Below are positions 7,231 through 18,636 of a DNA stretch of 33,835 nt, in pieces. The first letter of the stretch is position 1, and the number at the start of each line of letters is the position of its first letter. Origin of the DNA: Pseudolactococcus hodotermopsidis (GTDB lineage: Bacteria; Bacillota; Bacilli; Lactobacillales; Streptococcaceae); assembly GCF_011170085.1 (NCBI RefSeq), contig NZ_BLLI01000016.1:1-33835 (forward strand). The letters are read 5' to 3'. Below the pieces are notes generated by a model, which was given only the letters and a program-made list of their open reading frames with translations, had not been told where the DNA came from and made no database searches. The translations under genes and the position numbers were made by a program.

Positions 7231-7236
7231 ATTATA
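7231..7236 (-). promoter_or_regulatory. -10 box for MazG-like gene
   Basis: The minus strand reads CTATAATAAA, a perfect TATAAT about 76 bases before the ATG. The -35 region is poor, which would suit a regulated promoter. Confidence 0.55.
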
Positions 7237-7296
7237 GACTTGATTAACTTCTGTTAGTATAACAAATAACGTTATATTTTTCACGCTTGATAAGCT

Positions 7297-7329
7297 AAAA
7301 ACGCCCAAATATAACTTTTAGGCGTTTTT
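7297..7329 (-). terminator. Terminator of phosphohexomutase gene
   Basis: AAAAACGCC (7297-7305) pairs perfectly with GGCGTTTTT (7321-7329), 4 bases beyond the gene's stop, with the T-tract on the minus strand. Confidence 0.9.
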
Positions 7330-7332
7330 AAA

Positions 7333-8835
7333 TCAAAAATTTGGCAATGTTAAGTTAGAAAATTCTGCGAAAAATTCTAATAATTTAGCAATAACTAGCT
7401 CATTTTTTCCAGAAACATCATTTTCGACTTGCAAAACTAATAGAGGTTCATGCAAACTCATGCGCAAAAGAAACCAGCCTTGTCCATAATTACCAGTAAA
7501 ATTCACACGAATCCCTTCTTCATTGTCCAAATCAGTTTTAAAATCTGCTATTTTAGCAATGAAATCAGCAAACGTGGCAATCACATTCTCGCCATAAAAA
7601 CGATAATCGGAAAGATTAATCTTAAAACGAATTTCATTGGTTTCAACAGGCTGTGCCATTTCGGCGATAAGATCACTAATTTCGCGATTTTCAGTTTTTA
7701 ATTGTGGCAAAAGCATGAGAATTTTTGCGATAACATAAGCGCCGTCATCTAAAAAATCATTCTCTCTAAACGCCGCATGACCACTCGTTTCAATCGCAAG
7801 CGGTGTATCAATGCCTTCGGCATTCAGCTCAATCGCCTTGTTAATGACATTGCGGTAACCACAAAGATAGCGAACTTGCTTGCCACCTAGCCGATTGATG
7901 AAATGTTTCAGGTGAGTCGAGGTCGGAGAATTTGTGACAATCGTCGCATTTGGCTCACTTTCTAAAACAATTTTCGCTAAAATTGCAATCAGATTATTCC
8001 GATTTAAAGTGTTGCCAAACTTGTCAACAATTGCACTACGGTCAACGTCAGTATCAAAAATCACACCTAAATCAGCATGATTATCAAGCACAGCTTGCCT
8101 AATACTTGCCATTGCCTCAGCATTATCAGGATTCGGGATATGATTTGGAAAATGACCGTCTGGCTCTAAAAACTGACTACCAGTTGTGTTTGCCCCCAAC
8201 TCTACAAGGACTTTTTCCGCAAAAAAACCTGCTGCACCATTACCCGCATCAACAATAATTTTAAAACTTGCCAAAGGCTTATCAATCACTAAACCAGTTC
8301 CTTGGCGAATTTTTGCGACTAAATCTTGTGCATAAAGTGTCAACACTTCTCGACCAGAAAAATGACCAAGTTCCGCCGCCTCATTTGGTTCGGTGTGAGA
8401 CAAAATGTAGGCAATATCTTCATGTTCAGCGCCACCTTCACGGCTGAAAATTTTGATACCATTGAAATAATAAGGCAGATGACTAGCCGTAATCATCACG
8501 CCCGCATCACAATTAAAATCAGGAAATTGTGTCGTTTTAAACATTGCTGGCGTTGTCGAAAGTCCAGTATCCACAGCGTTTGCGCCTTGTGAACGAATCC
8601 CTTTGATAAGCGCTGCTTTCAGCATTTCTCCTGATAAACGACTATCTTGACCGACCGCAATCGTGAGCTTTTGAGCGACTAATTCAGCACCCAAGCCTTT
8701 TTCTGCGACCAACCAATTCACGATACCGCGCCCAACTTGTTCAGCGATTTCTTCAGTCAATGTTATCTCAAATTCATCAGTGGCAATTGCGATACCACGG
8801 ATGTCTGAGCCATTTTGCAAGTTTTCGATTGTCAT
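7333..8835 (-). CDS. Alpha-D-phosphohexomutase (phosphomannomutase/phosphoglucomutase family)
   Basis: The enzyme moves phosphate between C1 and C6 of a hexose, feeding nucleotide-sugar and cell-wall synthesis. The 500-residue length and four-domain layout fit the family. The active-site serine lies in TASHLPYYFNGIK (about residue 117), the metal loop is DTDVDRS (about 262), the sugar loop is ETSGH (about 348) and the phosphate-binding loop is RMSLHEP near 460. The sugar loop differs from the usual GExSGH, the serine loop from TASHNP and the phosphate loop from RPSGTEP. This matches a divergent subgroup (ETSGH followed by EN-FLDDGAY) that I also recall in plants, so substrate is uncertain. 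Start ATG 8835 has AAGGAG 10 bases upstream. It is divergent from gshAB and monocistronic. Confidence 0.88.
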   Translation of the reverse strand: MTIENLQNGSDIRGIAIATDEFEITLTEEIAEQVGRGIVNWLVAEKGLGAELVAQKLTIAVGQDSRLSGEMLKAALIKGIRSQGANAVDTGLSTTPAMFKTTQFPDFNCDAGVMITASHLPYYFNGIKIFSREGGAEHEDIAYILSHTEPNEAAELGHFSGREVLTLYAQDLVAKIRQGTGLVIDKPLASFKIIVDAGNGAAGFFAEKVLVELGANTTGSQFLEPDGHFPNHIPNPDNAEAMASIRQAVLDNHADLGVIFDTDVDRSAIVDKFGNTLNRNNLIAILAKIVLESEPNATIVTNSPTSTHLKHFINRLGGKQVRYLCGYRNVINKAIELNAEGIDTPLAIETSGHAAFRENDFLDDGAYVIAKILMLLPQLKTENREISDLIAEMAQPVETNEIRFKINLSDYRFYGENVIATFADFIAKIADFKTDLDNEEGIRVNFTGNYGQGWFLLRMSLHEPLLVLQVENDVSGKNELVIAKLLEFFAEFSNLTLPNF

Positions 8836-8870
8836 AAGTAAGTTGCTCCTTTTGATATTACTCCTTCTCT

Positions 8871-8900
8871 ATTATACTACTTTCCCTAAGACAGTTGCAA
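8871..8900 (-). promoter_or_regulatory. Promoter of phosphohexomutase gene
   Basis: The minus strand has TTGCAA (8900-8895), an 18-base spacer and a perfect TATAAT (8876-8871), about 35 bases before the start codon. Confidence 0.7.
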
Positions 8901-8920
8901 AAAAAAATGAAACTCTTACT

Positions 8921-8949
8921 CTGACTTTTAGGACAACTAATGGTATAAT
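8921..8949 (+). promoter_or_regulatory. Promoter of gshAB, immediately at the start codon
   Basis: CTGACT, a 17-base spacer and TGGTATAAT (extended -10 context; TATAAT at 8944-8949) end 8 bases before the ATG at 8958. Transcription would begin at about 8955-8957. Confidence 0.65.
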
Positions 8950-8957
8950 GATTTCAA

Positions 8958-11225
8958 ATGACAAATATAAATTTTAAACAGCTTTTACAAAATAAAATGG
9001 TTCACAAACATTTCAGCGAGATGCGCTTGGGACTCGAAAAAGAAAGTCAACGCGTCACACTAGATGGTGCGCTTGCGACAACTAATCATCCTCAAATTTT
9101 GGGCAATCGGCGTTACCATCCTTATATTCAGACTGACTTTAGCGAGTCTCAAACTGAGCTCATCACACCTGTTACAAGCTCAAGCAAGGAAGCGCTCAAC
9201 TATTTGGCAGCGATTCAGGAGGTCACATTACGTTCTATGCCAACAAATGAACTGCTTTGGCCACTGAGTATGCCACCTGTTCTCCCAGACGACGAATGCC
9301 AAATCAAAATTGCTCAGTTGGATAATTTTGAGGATGTGCTTTATCGTCGATATTTGGCAAAAACCTATGGCAAACGCAAGCAAATGGTCAGCGGTATTCA
9401 TTACAATTTTGAATTTACGCATGATTTTTTAGAAAATGCTTTTGCTATGCAAAATAGCTATACTAATTTTGAAAATTTTCGTGATGATGTTTATCTCAAA
9501 GTTGCAAGTAATTATCTGCGACACCGCTATTTGATTGTTTATTTATTTGGCGCTGCACCTCTTGCAGAAAATGGTTATTTCAAATCAAGCGACGCCCAAC
9601 CAACTGACTTTGTTCGCTCAATTCGTAGCAGTCAATATGGCTATACCAATCATCAAGATGTCACGTATTCTTTCAAATCTGTCAAGCGTTATATTGACGG
9701 TATTTATGATTTAGTTGATAGAGGTATTTTATCTGAAGAAAAGGAATTTTATGCGCCTGTTCGCTTGCGTGGTGGCAAAAAAGTTGCTGATTTGGCACGT
9801 TTTGGTGTGCAATATCTGGAAATTCGCAACATTGACTTAAATCCCTTTGAAACCTATGCTATTAGCGAGGCACAAATTGAATTTCTACATTTATTTTTAA
9901 TGCTTATGCTTTATTTGCCTGATGATTTGCTTGATAATGATGAAAAAATTGCAATTGGTAATCAAATGAATGATGCCGTAGCGCTTGAAACGCCACTTTC
10001 ACGACTTGGCTATGAAACAGAAGCTAGGGAATTATTTGCCCAATTAAAAGAAATGTTACAAACAATCAATGCTAACGAAAACACTTTTAACTTAGTTCAA
10101 ACTTTTAAAGATTTGTTAAATCATCCCGAAAATACGCCCGCTGGGAAATTGACCAAGCAATTAGAAAGTCAAACAAATACTGAAATTGCAGTCAAACTTG
10201 CTAAACATTATCACCAAAAAGCTTGGAAAAAATCTTATCAGTTAGCAGGATTCAACGACATGGCACTCTCCACGCAAATTATTTTATTTGATGCCATTCA
10301 AGCAGGTATTGAGGTCGAGATTCTTGATAAAAACGAGCAATTTATTAAACTGACTTTCGGCAAACACATTGAATACGTAAAAAATGCCAATATGACAAGT
10401 CAAGACAGCTATATCGTGCCTTTGATAATGGCAAATAAAACGGTCACAAAGAAAATTTTAGCCAAACATGGTTTTCCTGTACCAGCTGGTCGCGAATATG
10501 GCGCAATTAACGATGCTTTGGCTGATTTTAGCTACTTTGAGGGAAAAGCGATTGTTATCAAACCCAAGTCTAGCAACTACGGAATTGGTATCTCTATTTT
10601 CAAAAATGGTGCTAGTTTGATTGCTTATCAAACCGCTCTTAACATCGCTTTTTCTGAAGATTCCGATATTATTATCGAGCCATTTATCACAGGTACCAAG
10701 TACCGTTTCTTTGTGATAAATGGTAAAACCAAAGCCGTCCTACTTCGCGTGCCTGCAAATGTTATAGGCGACGGAAAAAGGACAATTTCAGAACTGGTTG
10801 CACTCAAAAATCAGAATAGCTTGCGTGGTTTAAATCATCGTGCACCACTCGAAAAAATTAGTTTAGGTAAAATTGAACAACTTATGTTGAAAGCACAAGG
10901 TTTGACACCCGACAGCCTACTTTCTGACGGTAAAGTTGCCTATCTGCGTGAAAATTCAAATATTTCAACAGGTGGCGATTCGATTGATGTTACCGATAGC
11001 ATGCCTGACAGCTATAAGCAACAGGCTGAAAACGCCGTTAAAGCGCTTGGTGCAATGATTTGCGGAATTGATTTGATTATTCCTGATAAAAATGTCGCTG
11101 ATAATTTTAGTATTATTGGAGCCAATTTTAATCCTGCCATGTACATGCACATTTATCCATTTTCAGGTCAAGGACGGCGATTGACAATGGACGTGTTGCG
11201 ACTATTGTTTCCTGAGTTGTCCTAA
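8958..11225 (+). CDS. gshAB: Bifunctional glutathione synthase GshAB (GshF)
   Basis: This fused enzyme makes glutathione in two ATP-dependent steps: gamma-glutamylcysteine formation by the N-terminal glutamate-cysteine ligase, then glycine addition by a C-terminal ATP-grasp domain. MRLGLEKESQRV near the start is the GCL signature. KPKSSNYGIGISIF at about 533 is the ATP-grasp nucleotide-binding segment, and NFNPAMYMHIYPF near 725 is the metal-binding end. The 755-residue length matches the family. The ATG at 8958 has no ribosome binding site and lies 8 bases after a TATAAT, so the mRNA appears leaderless. The next ATG (8998) also lacks a site and would trim the conserved N-terminus. The gene stands alone with its own terminator. 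Confidence 0.95.
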   Translation: MTNINFKQLLQNKMVHKHFSEMRLGLEKESQRVTLDGALATTNHPQILGNRRYHPYIQTDFSESQTELITPVTSSSKEALNYLAAIQEVTLRSMPTNELLWPLSMPPVLPDDECQIKIAQLDNFEDVLYRRYLAKTYGKRKQMVSGIHYNFEFTHDFLENAFAMQNSYTNFENFRDDVYLKVASNYLRHRYLIVYLFGAAPLAENGYFKSSDAQPTDFVRSIRSSQYGYTNHQDVTYSFKSVKRYIDGIYDLVDRGILSEEKEFYAPVRLRGGKKVADLARFGVQYLEIRNIDLNPFETYAISEAQIEFLHLFLMLMLYLPDDLLDNDEKIAIGNQMNDAVALETPLSRLGYETEARELFAQLKEMLQTINANENTFNLVQTFKDLLNHPENTPAGKLTKQLESQTNTEIAVKLAKHYHQKAWKKSYQLAGFNDMALSTQIILFDAIQAGIEVEILDKNEQFIKLTFGKHIEYVKNANMTSQDSYIVPLIMANKTVTKKILAKHGFPVPAGREYGAINDALADFSYFEGKAIVIKPKSSNYGIGISIFKNGASLIAYQTALNIAFSEDSDIIIEPFITGTKYRFFVINGKTKAVLLRVPANVIGDGKRTISELVALKNQNSLRGLNHRAPLEKISLGKIEQLMLKAQGLTPDSLLSDGKVAYLRENSNISTGGDSIDVTDSMPDSYKQQAENAVKALGAMICGIDLIIPDKNVADNFSIIGANFNPAMYMHIYPFSGQGRRLTMDVLRLLFPELS

Positions 11226-11262
11226 CTAGCCTATGCTTATTTTTAAGACTTTTTATAACAGA

Positions 11263-11296
11263 AAACCTTGTAAATTCAGCATTTACAAGGTTTTTA
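11263..11296 (+). terminator. Terminator of gshAB
   Basis: AAAACCTTGTAAA (11263-11275) pairs with TTTACAAGGTTTT (11283-11295), followed by a T-rich stretch. The 13-bp stem is perfect. Confidence 0.9.
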
Positions 11297-11312
11297 ATTT
11301 TTCGTAATCCCA

Positions 11313-11345
11313 AAACAAGAACCCTTTAATATTAAAAGATTCTCG
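11313..11345 (-). terminator. Possible terminator of the suf operon
   Basis: Downstream of sufB on the minus strand, AGAA-T-CTTT pairs across AATATT with AAAG-GG-TTCT and is followed by TGTTTT. The stem is interrupted, so this is weaker than the facing gshAB terminator, whose T/A symmetry could also serve. Confidence 0.4.
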
Positions 11346-11360
11346 CTTATCATTTGGTAA

Positions 11361-12779
11361 TTAGCCCACAGACCCTTCCATCTCATAAGCAATCAAGCGA
11401 TTCAGCTCAACCGCATACTCCATCGGCAATTCCTTGGTAAATGGCTCAACAAAGCCCATAACAATCATCTCAGTCGCCTCGGTTTCAGTCAAACCACGGC
11501 TCATCAGATAGTAAAGTTGCTCCTCAGAAATTTTCGACACCTTCGCCTCATGCTCAAGCGCTACTTGTGAATTGTGAATCTCATTGAACGGCACCGTGTC
11601 CGACTTAGAAATATCGTCCATGATAATCGTATCACACTCGATATGGCTGACCGATTTTTTCGATGCCTTGTTAAAGGTTACTTGTCCGCGATAGTTGACC
11701 TCGCCACCACCTTTGGCAATGGACTTAGAAACAATTGAACTCGATGTATTTGGCGCGTTGTGAATCATTTTAGCCCCAGTATCTTGAATTTGGGAATGAT
11801 TGGCAAAAGCGATAGATAACATCGTACCACGAGCACCTGGACCGTCCAAATAAACTGCTGGATATTTCATTGTAATCGCAGCTCCCAAATTACCGTCAAT
11901 CCATTCTACCGTTGCATTATCGAGCGCGCAAGCACGTTTTGTCACAAGATTGTAGACATTATCCGACCAATTTTGAATCGTTGAATAGCGAACATAAGCA
12001 CCCTCTAAAGCGAAAATCTCAACAACTGCCGCATGAAGCGAGTTGCTATTGTAAGTCGGCGCCGTACAGCCCTCAACATAATGCACGCTCGCGCCCTCAT
12101 CAACGACAATCAAGGTCCGCTCAAACTGCCCCGTATTTTCATTGTTAATGCGGAAATACGTCTGCAAAGGAATATCAACTTTGACTCCTTTTGGCACATA
12201 GATGAAAGTACCACCCGACCAAACAGCAGAGTTTAGCGCCGCCAATTTATTATCAGTCGGCGGAACAAGTTTAGCGAAATATTTCTTGAAAATTTCGGGA
12301 TACTCTTTCAAGGCTGAATCTGTGTCCGTAAAGACGATGCCGAGCTTGGTAAACTCATCTTTCATATTGTGATAGACCACTTCTGACTCATATTGCGCAG
12401 AAGCTCCCGCCAGATAAGCACGCTCAGCCTCTGGAATGCCAATACGCTCAAAAGTTTCCTTGATTTTCTCAGGCACATCCTCCCAAGAACGCGCAGGTTT
12501 ATCAGACGGTTTTTGATAATAAATAATATCATCAAAATTGACCACTGACAAGTCAGCACCCCAATCAGGGAGCGACATCTTGTGAAATGCTTTGAGTGAT
12601 TTCAATCGAAAATCAAGCATCCATTCAGGTTCATCTTTGGCTGCCGAAATCTCACGGACAACCGCCTCCGTCAAGCCCTTACCAGTTGAATAAATCGGTG
12701 TCACATCATCATGAAAACCAAACTGATAATCACCTAAATCAACTTCTTCTATGTTGGGTTTGATAATATCTTCTGTCAT
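11361..12779 (-). CDS. sufB: Fe-S cluster scaffold protein SufB
   Basis: SufB is the scaffold subunit of the SufBCD complex on which Fe-S clusters are assembled in the cytoplasm. The 472-residue protein contains the family's beta-helix core with [17 protein letters not shown] near 240, [18 protein letters not shown] near 370 (conserved Cys) and the C-terminal [14 protein letters not shown] plus VMGFVEPF. Start at ATG 12779 follows a weak GGCAAC-like site; the N-terminus aligns with the family length. It is the last gene of the suf transcript, 66 bases after tgt. Those 66 bases are AT-rich and contain a short repeat of TAGCGATA/TATCGCTA that can form a hairpin (about 12814-12845). Confidence 0.95.
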   Translation of the reverse strand: MTEDIIKPNIEEVDLGDYQFGFHDDVTPIYSTGKGLTEAVVREISAAKDEPEWMLDFRLKSLKAFHKMSLPDWGADLSVVNFDDIIYYQKPSDKPARSWEDVPEKIKETFERIGIPEAERAYLAGASAQYESEVVYHNMKDEFTKLGIVFTDTDSALKEYPEIFKKYFAKLVPPTDNKLAALNSAVWSGGTFIYVPKGVKVDIPLQTYFRINNENTGQFERTLIVVDEGASVHYVEGCTAPTYNSNSLHAAVVEIFALEGAYVRYSTIQNWSDNVYNLVTKRACALDNATVEWIDGNLGAAITMKYPAVYLDGPGARGTMLSIAFANHSQIQDTGAKMIHNAPNTSSSIVSKSIAKGGGEVNYRGQVTFNKASKKSVSHIECDTIIMDDISKSDTVPFNEIHNSQVALEHEAKVSKISEEQLYYLMSRGLTETEATEMIVMGFVEPFTKELPMEYAVELNRLIAYEMEGSVG

Positions 12780-12845
12780 ATTATTTTGTTGCCTTTCTTT
12801 TATGATTTAATACGTAGCGATAAATTAGCGATATTATATCGCTAA

Positions 12846-14610
<1,765 letters not shown>

Positions 14611-14627
14611 AATTTTCTACTTTCTTT

Positions 14628-15110
14628 CTAAGATAATATACGTTTAATAATGTAAATGATAACTAATACTGCCGAGCCAAATGATAAAGTCAAGAGTGAT
14701 TTATCAGCCTCTTTTTTACCAAATAGCTTAGAAAACAACGAAAATAATAACATACCAGTCAAGCCACCAAATGTATTGACTAGCAAATCTGTTACATCAG
14801 TCGCCCCAACAGCCAAAAGATATTGTAAAATTTCAAGTAATAGACTTGTTAAGAAAATTATCATCAATTCCTTAACAAACGACCATTTTTCAAAAAGACT
14901 GATGAGAAAACAACCGTAAGGAATGAAGATGACAAAATTAAACGCCACCTCCGCTCTACCGCCAGAAGCGCTAAACGGACTCAGATTTAAAGAACGCGTA
15001 CTATTATAAACCCCTTGATAAATAAAATCAAGAATATCAAGTCTCATCTTAAACAAAATGACCCAAACTAGAACGATAAGATAAGAAATAAATAAAATTT
15101 TCATTTTCAT
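14628..15110 (-). CDS. VanZ-like membrane protein
   Basis: The 160-residue protein has four or five hydrophobic segments (for example LFISYLIVLVWVILF, NFVIFIPYGCFLISLF, LMIIFLTSLLLEILQYLL and a C-terminal SAVLVIIYIIK). It carries the VanZ signature N-F-P-G with LLLEILQYLL-VGATDVTDLLVNTFGG. VanZ proteins are linked to teicoplanin resistance in enterococci and are otherwise of unknown role. ATG 15110 has AGGA 6 bases upstream. It sits within the suf operon between sufS and sufU, with a 107-base gap before it in which I see no clear promoter or terminator. A function in Fe-S assembly is not expected; co-transcription may be incidental. Confidence 0.82.
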   Translation of the reverse strand: MKMKILFISYLIVLVWVILFKMRLDILDFIYQGVYNSTRSLNLSPFSASGGRAEVAFNFVIFIPYGCFLISLFEKWSFVKELMIIFLTSLLLEILQYLLAVGATDVTDLLVNTFGGLTGMLLFSLFSKLFGKKEADKSLLTLSFGSAVLVIIYIIKRILS

Positions 15111-15217
15111 CTGCTGTCCTACTTTCAGTTTTGATTGGCTTTAGACTATTTTTCCTTAAAAATGTTGATAAAAAGGTCAGATTTTAATTTAAACACATTT
15201 TTTAAGGCGAAACAGGC

Positions 15218-16468
<1,251 letters not shown>

Positions 16469-17731
16469 TTACCGCTTATCCAACTTCATCTCAATCACAC
16501 CAATCATCTCATCGCGTACAGCTTTAACAGGGATTTCAGAGATAACCGAGCCAAGGAAACCGCGAATGACGAGACGTTCAGCCGTATCCTTGTCCAGACC
16601 ACGACTCATCAGATAGTACATATCCTCGGGGTCAACTTGTCCGATAGAGGCCGCATGCCCCGCCGTTACATCATTTTCATCAATCAAAAGAATCGGATTG
16701 GCATCACTACGTGCCTTGTCAGATAGCATGAGAACACGGCTTTCTTGCTGCGCATCAGCGCCTTTAGCGCCACGGATAATGTGACCGATACCATTAAAAG
16801 TCAGCGTGCCAGATTCGAGAATCACACCATGTTGTAAAATATGCCCAACAGAATGTGGCGCAAAATTAGTCACGCGCGTATCAATGCCTTGAACCTGTTT
16901 GCCAGATGAAATCGCAACAGCTTTCAACTCAGCGTGCGAGCCTTCACCAACCAAATCGCTATCAAAATCAGCGACAACATCGCCCTCATTCATAACACCG
17001 AGATTCCAATCAATCTGTGCATTTTTGCTTAAACGACCACGACGACTGATAAATGTCGTCAGACTTTTACCCAAGCGGTCAATGGCTGAAAATTTGACTT
17101 GTGCGCCTTCAAGTGCCACAACTTCAACCGCAATATTAGCGGTATTTTTAACTGAATTTTGACCAAGACTTTCAAAACGCTCTAAATAAGAAAGTTTTGA
17201 ATTTTTACCAACAATAATCAAAATATGTTTGTTAAAAGGCACATTTTCATCAGAATCTTGATAGAAAACACCCTCAACTGGCACGTTGATTTCAACATTA
17301 TCAGGCACATACAAAACAGCTGCCGAATTAAAATAAGCTGTATGATAAGCAGTCAATTTATCTTCGTCAAATGGCAAAGCTGACCCAAAATATTGTGCCA
17401 ATATTTCTGGCATTTCTGTCAAGGCTGTATAAAAATCTGTGAAAATCACCCCTTTATTTGCCATATCGGGTGACATCTGCTCAAAAATTGTTCGTGTACC
17501 GACTTGAATTAGCTTAGGATTTTCGCCCAGTTGCGTGAAATCTGGCACATTTTGAGAATCAGCAGATTCGGCAATTTCACCTGTCCCAAAGTTAAAACGC
17601 TCTAACTTCACACGTTGAATTGACGGGAGTTCAAGTTGACTTATCTTGTCAAATGCCGCTTGTCGGCGCGCTTGCAACCATTCTGGCTCCGCATGGGCTT
17701 GCGAAAAAGCAATCATCTTTTCTTTCGTCAT
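16469..17731 (-). CDS. sufD: Fe-S cluster assembly protein SufD
   Basis: SufD pairs with SufB in the SufBC2D scaffold complex and is needed for iron entry. The 420-residue protein shows the conserved APHSVGHILQHGVI with its key His, and the shared C-terminal [20 protein letters not shown]. The start ATG 17731 (MTKEKMIAF) is one base after the sufC stop, with GAGG 8 bases upstream. Further in-frame codons upstream overlap sufC and are not used. The arrangement implies translational coupling with sufC. Confidence 0.95.
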   Translation of the reverse strand: MTKEKMIAFSQAHAEPEWLQARRQAAFDKISQLELPSIQRVKLERFNFGTGEIAESADSQNVPDFTQLGENPKLIQVGTRTIFEQMSPDMANKGVIFTDFYTALTEMPEILAQYFGSALPFDEDKLTAYHTAYFNSAAVLYVPDNVEINVPVEGVFYQDSDENVPFNKHILIIVGKNSKLSYLERFESLGQNSVKNTANIAVEVVALEGAQVKFSAIDRLGKSLTTFISRRGRLSKNAQIDWNLGVMNEGDVVADFDSDLVGEGSHAELKAVAISSGKQVQGIDTRVTNFAPHSVGHILQHGVILESGTLTFNGIGHIIRGAKGADAQQESRVLMLSDKARSDANPILLIDENDVTAGHAASIGQVDPEDMYYLMSRGLDKDTAERLVIRGFLGSVISEIPVKAVRDEMIGVIEMKLDKR

Positions 17732-17732
17732 A

Positions 17733-18503
17733 TCACGCCTCTTCTTTATACTCAATACCAAGTTCCTTAGCAATGCCGTGGTAGCCTTCTGTTTCAAGGC
17801 GACTAGCGAGTTCAGCGCCACCCGTCATGACCACACGCCCCTCCATCATCACGTGAACAACATCAGGTGTGATATAGTTGAGCAGGCGTTGATAATGCGT
17901 GATAATCAGCGCACCAAATTTTTCGCCACGCATGGCATTAACACCTTTTGACACAACTTTGAGCGCATCAATATCAAGACCCGAGTCAATTTCATCAAGA
18001 ATCGCAAATTTGGGTTCAAGCATGAGCAATTGGAGAATTTCATTGCGTTTTTTCTCGCCACCAGAAAAGCCTTCGTTGAGATAACGTTCAGCCATATCTT
18101 CGTGCATAGCAAGCAAAGCCATTTTGTCGTCTAATTTTTTGAGAAAAGCCATGACACCAATTTTATCCTCTTCTGCGCGCCCCGCATTCATGGCAGCTCG
18201 CATAAATTCAGCATTGGTAATGCCCGCAATTTCGCTTGGATATTGCATAGCAAGGAAAAGTCCGAGACGCGCACGTTCATCAACTTCCAATTCCAAAATA
18301 TTTTCGCCATCAAGCAAGATTTCGCCTTGTGTCACTTCAAAATTCGGGTTACCCATAATAGCTGCTGACAAAGTTGATTTACCAGTTCCATTTGGTCCCA
18401 TAATCGCATGAATTTCATTGGTATTTATCGTCAGATTAACACCTTTGAGGATTTCTTTTTCTTCGACACGAACGTGTAAATCTTTGATTTCTAATGTTGA
18501 CAT
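17733..18503 (-). CDS. sufC: Fe-S cluster assembly ATPase SufC
   Basis: SufC is the ABC-type ATPase that drives the SufBCD scaffold. The 256-residue protein has Walker A GPNGTGKST (about 36), signature LNEGFSGGEKKRNE (about 144) and Walker B FAILDEIDSGLD (about 170). The start is ATG 18503 (MSTLEIKD) because GGAGGA lies just before it; an ATG four codons earlier overlaps that site. It is the first gene of the operon, 133 bases after the tagO stop, with its own promoter. Confidence 0.96.
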   Translation of the reverse strand: MSTLEIKDLHVRVEEKEILKGVNLTINTNEIHAIMGPNGTGKSTLSAAIMGNPNFEVTQGEILLDGENILELEVDERARLGLFLAMQYPSEIAGITNAEFMRAAMNAGRAEEDKIGVMAFLKKLDDKMALLAMHEDMAERYLNEGFSGGEKKRNEILQLLMLEPKFAILDEIDSGLDIDALKVVSKGVNAMRGEKFGALIITHYQRLLNYITPDVVHVMMEGRVVMTGGAELASRLETEGYHGIAKELGIEYKEEA

Positions 18504-18568
18504 AGTTTCCTCCATATTATATTATCTGAATTTGACAATTTTCGCTAATAACAGCGTTTATCATCACT

Positions 18569-18597
18569 ATTATCAGATATTATCTTTATTTTAACAA
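18569..18597 (-). promoter_or_regulatory. Promoter of the suf operon
   Basis: The minus strand has TTGTTA, a 17-base spacer and GATAAT, about 66 bases before sufC. The transcribed leader includes CGCTAATAACAGCG, a short inverted repeat (18544-18557 region). Confidence 0.55.
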
Positions 18598-18636
18598 AAA
18601 ATCAGATAGAAAAAAATTATTCTGTCTGAAAATTTC

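Noticed and set aside
8780-8977. Small plus-strand frame overlapping the mutase start and gshAB start
   Set aside because: No ribosome binding site or similarity, and it crosses the divergent promoters.
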